A stretch of DNA of 7,175 nt from CAG-791 sp002449595 (lineage in GTDB: Bacteria > Bacillota > Clostridia > Lachnospirales > Lachnospiraceae): contig CAMNHV010000066.1 of NCBI GenBank assembly GCA_946539855.1, positions 1-7,175 on the forward strand. The letters run 5' to 3'. A program made the translations under genes and the position numbers. The notes under the pieces are model-generated. The model did not search any database, was not told the DNA's origin, and worked only from the letters and a program-made list of their open reading frames with translations. Each line of letters starts with the position of its first letter. The first letter of the stretch is position 1. This document shows, piece after piece, positions 5,739 through 7,175 of this stretch.

Positions 5739-6599
5739 TCAGTCCGTCATGCGGTAGAGCCGTTTGGCGTTTTCCCAGGTGATCCTCTCGATCTCCTCTT
5801 CCGGCAGTTCCTTCAGATCCGCGGCCGCCTTCACGACGAGCGGAAGGTAAGCCGAGCAGTTTCTCTCCCCGCGGTGCGGGACGGGCGCAAGGTACGGGCA
5901 GTCCGTCTCGAGCACGATGGACTCCGCCGGGATCTGCGCGACAGTCTCTTTGAGCTTGCGCGCATTCTTAAACGTCAGGACGCCCCCGACGCCGATGAAG
6001 TAGCCGAGCTTCACGTACTCCTTCGCCATCTCGGCGCTGTACGAGTAGCAGTGGATCACGCCGCCCGTCGTCCCGGCGTGATATTTCTTCATGATGTGAA
6101 AAGTATCTTCCGCCGCCTCACGCGAATGGATGACGACAGGGAGGTCCAGGCGCTTCGCCATCTCCAGCTGCGCGATGAACCACTTCTTCTGCGTCTCCCG
6201 GTCCACGTCGTCCCAGTAGTAATCGAGGCCGATCTCGCCGACGGCGACGACCTTGCCGGCGTTCGTTTCCGGATGCAGGGCGTCTGCGGCCATCCCCGGC
6301 TGCGAGGCGTCTGCGGCCAGATCTCCCGCGCCGGATGCATATCGATTCGCGGCGATCTGCTTTTCCAAATGATACAGAATCTCGTCCGTCAGCTGCCCGC
6401 ACTCCGAAGGGTGCACGCCGAGCGCCGCATAGACCTGCGGCCAGGCATTCGCGAGGGCGAGGACCTGCGCGTTGCTCTCTATCGTCGACCCGACGTCCAC
6501 AACGCGGCCGATGCCCGCCTCCGCAAGGGAGGCGAGCATCTGTGTGCGGTCCGCGTCAAACGCTTTGTCGTCGTAGTGGGCGTGTGTGTCAAAGATCAT
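5739..6599 (-). CDS. tatD: TatD-family metal-dependent hydrolase/DNase, with a short internal insertion
   Basis: This 286-residue protein has the full set of TatD metal ligands on a TIM-barrel amidohydrolase-like fold: the HxH pair H6 and H8 (FDTHAHYD), E122 in GEIGLDYY, H158 in VVIHSRE, H183 in VIHCYS and D233 in ETDCPYLAP. Family members are divalent-metal-dependent nucleases, with 3'-5' exonuclease activity and roles in DNA repair reported for some, and they act in the cytoplasm. The usual length is about 255-265 residues. The extra 25-30 residues sit at about 84-115, just before the GEIGLD strand, and are Ala/Gly-rich with an internal duplication. The ATG at 6599 is preferred because the protein then opens directly with the first metal-binding strand. 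It starts 6 bp after the xfp stop and is followed by rsmA, a common tatD neighbour in Firmicutes. The rnmV (RNase M5) gene that often sits between the two is absent here. Confidence 0.96.
   Translation of the reverse strand: MIFDTHAHYDDKAFDADRTQMLASLAEAGIGRVVDVGSTIESNAQVLALANAWPQVYAALGVHPSECGQLTDEILYHLEKQIAANRYASGAGDLAADASQPGMAADALHPETNAGKVVAVGEIGLDYYWDDVDRETQKKWFIAQLEMAKRLDLPVVIHSREAAEDTFHIMKKYHAGTTGGVIHCYSYSAEMAKEYVKLGYFIGVGGVLTFKNARKLKETVAQIPAESIVLETDCPYLAPVPHRGERNCSAYLPLVVKAAADLKELPEEEIERITWENAKRLYRMTD
6267..6320 (-). repeat. Two-copy 27-bp direct duplication inside the tatD insertion
   Basis: Residues 94-102 (LAADASQPG) and 103-111 (MAADALHPE) of TatD are adjacent related 9-residue units. 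At DNA level the 27-bp halves match at 21 of 27 positions, with a 14-bp identical core (GGCGTCTGCGGCCA on the plus strand) at 6279-6292 and 6306-6319. The duplication keeps the reading frame and lies in the part of the protein that exceeds the usual TatD length, so it probably helped create the insertion. Confidence 0.7.
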
Positions 6600-6605
6600 C
6601 CGCCG

Positions 6606-7175
6606 TCAGTCCTCCCACTTCCACTGGGCGACTTCCGGAAGGTCAAGGCCGTACTTGCGGATGTACTGCTTGTGCTCGACGAGCTTGTCGCTCATCTTCT
6701 GGTACAGGTAGGCGCCGCGGTTGCCGAGCTGCGGCAGGTACTTGATCGCCTCCTGCACGAGGTGGAACCGGTCGACGTCGTTCTGCACGCGGACGTCGAA
6801 CGGAGTCGTGATCGTGCCCTCTTCCTTGTAGCCGCGCACGTGCATCAGGCGGTTGTTGTGCCTGCGGTACGTCAGCTCGTGGATCAGGGAAGCATAGCCG
6901 TGGAAGTTGAAGATGACCGGCTTGTCCTGCGTGAACAGGATGTCGTACTCCGCGTCCGTCAGGCCGTGCGGGTGCTCGTTCGCCGGCTGCAGCTTGAACA
7001 GGTCGACGACGTTGATGAAGCGGATCTTCACTTCGGGCAGTTCCTTGTTCAGGATGGAGACCGCCGCCAGCGCTTCCAGCGTCGGCGTCTCGCCCGCGCA
7101 TGCGAATACGATGTCAGGCTCCTGGCCCTGGTCGTTGGACGCCCAGTCCCAGATGCCGATGCCCTGCGTGCAGTG
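6606..7175 (-). CDS. xfp: Phosphoketolase (XFP family), C-terminal 189 residues, 5' end cut by window edge
   Basis: The frame is open from the right window edge to a TGA at 6606-6608. It reads as the C-terminal quarter of a thiamine-diphosphate-dependent phosphoketolase, a family usually near 800 residues. The family enzyme cleaves xylulose-5-phosphate, and often fructose-6-phosphate, with phosphate to give acetyl phosphate plus glyceraldehyde-3-phosphate or erythrose-4-phosphate in the cytoplasm. Recognisable blocks in the fragment are GIGIWDWASND (about residues 5-15), CAGETPTLEALAAV, LPEVKIRFINVVDL (about 46-59), DKPVIFNFHGY (about 84-94), RGYKEEGTITTPFD (114-127) and the ending EHKQYIRKYGLDLPEVAQWKW. 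The internal GTG at 7031 is not a start, because the family similarity continues upstream to the window edge. The TPP-binding half lies outside the window, so substrate preference cannot be judged. The final codons hold the Shine-Dalgarno of tatD, so the two genes are probably co-transcribed. Confidence 0.95.
   Translation of the reverse strand, partial: HCTQGIGIWDWASNDQGQEPDIVFACAGETPTLEALAAVSILNKELPEVKIRFINVVDLFKLQPANEHPHGLTDAEYDILFTQDKPVIFNFHGYASLIHELTYRRHNNRLMHVRGYKEEGTITTPFDVRVQNDVDRFHLVQEAIKYLPQLGNRGAYLYQKMSDKLVEHKQYIRKYGLDLPEVAQWKWED
6611..6616 (-). promoter_or_regulatory. Shine-Dalgarno site of tatD, inside the end of xfp
   Basis: GGGAGG on the minus strand lies 11 nt upstream of the tatD ATG, within the terminal Trp-Glu-Asp codons of xfp. 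The xfp stop codon falls between this site and the tatD start. Ribosomes finishing xfp would therefore pass over the site, which suggests translational coupling. The spacing is slightly long. Confidence 0.6.

Noticed and set aside
6606..7031. A separate 141-codon gene starting at GTG 7031
   Set aside because: Phosphoketolase similarity continues without a break upstream to the window edge, so the GTG is an internal valine codon.

Overview
The window is about 7.2 kb of GC-rich bacterial DNA. All five genes lie on the minus strand and are tightly packed, so transcription runs from the right end to the left end. The order is: the end of a phosphoketolase gene (xfp, cut by the right edge), tatD, rsmA, a very large repeat-rich TPR protein of unknown function, and the first 402 codons of the glycogen branching enzyme gene glgB (cut by the left edge). 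The only intergenic gap over 30 bp is the 157 bp between rsmA and the large gene.

The content points to an anaerobic Firmicute of the class Clostridia, most likely a GC-rich member of the Lachnospiraceae. The reasons are the tatD-rsmA neighbourhood, strong AGGAGG-like ribosome binding sites with GTG and TTG starts, and the N-terminus of the large protein, which resembles a TPR protein I recall from Lachnospiraceae genomes. This assignment is inference and could not be checked by a search.

The right half is housekeeping: carbon flow to acetyl phosphate (phosphoketolase), a metal-dependent TatD nuclease, and 16S rRNA dimethylation (RsmA). tatD begins 6 bp after xfp with its Shine-Dalgarno inside the last xfp codons, and rsmA begins at a TTG 24 bp after tatD, so these genes look co-transcribed. 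A perfect TTGACA -35 box with a 17-bp spacer to TACACT overlaps the end of rsmA. It should start a new transcript with a leader of about 135 nt containing an 8-bp inverted repeat, which drives the large gene and, through an 18-bp gap, glgB.

The most unusual part is the 1152-residue protein. It has an N-terminal TPR-like helical domain, 13 perfectly phased 11-residue Tyr/Asn/Asp repeats, a long disordered linker, seven 12-residue Glu/Pro/Tyr repeats, a basic segment, and a C-terminal AAA-like domain whose Walker A lysine and Walker B Asp-Glu pair are both replaced. The tandem arrangement with glgB suggests a link to glycogen synthesis or to its organisation in the cell, but that is a hypothesis. 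I see no RNA genes, mobile elements, CRISPR arrays or convincing intrinsic terminators.
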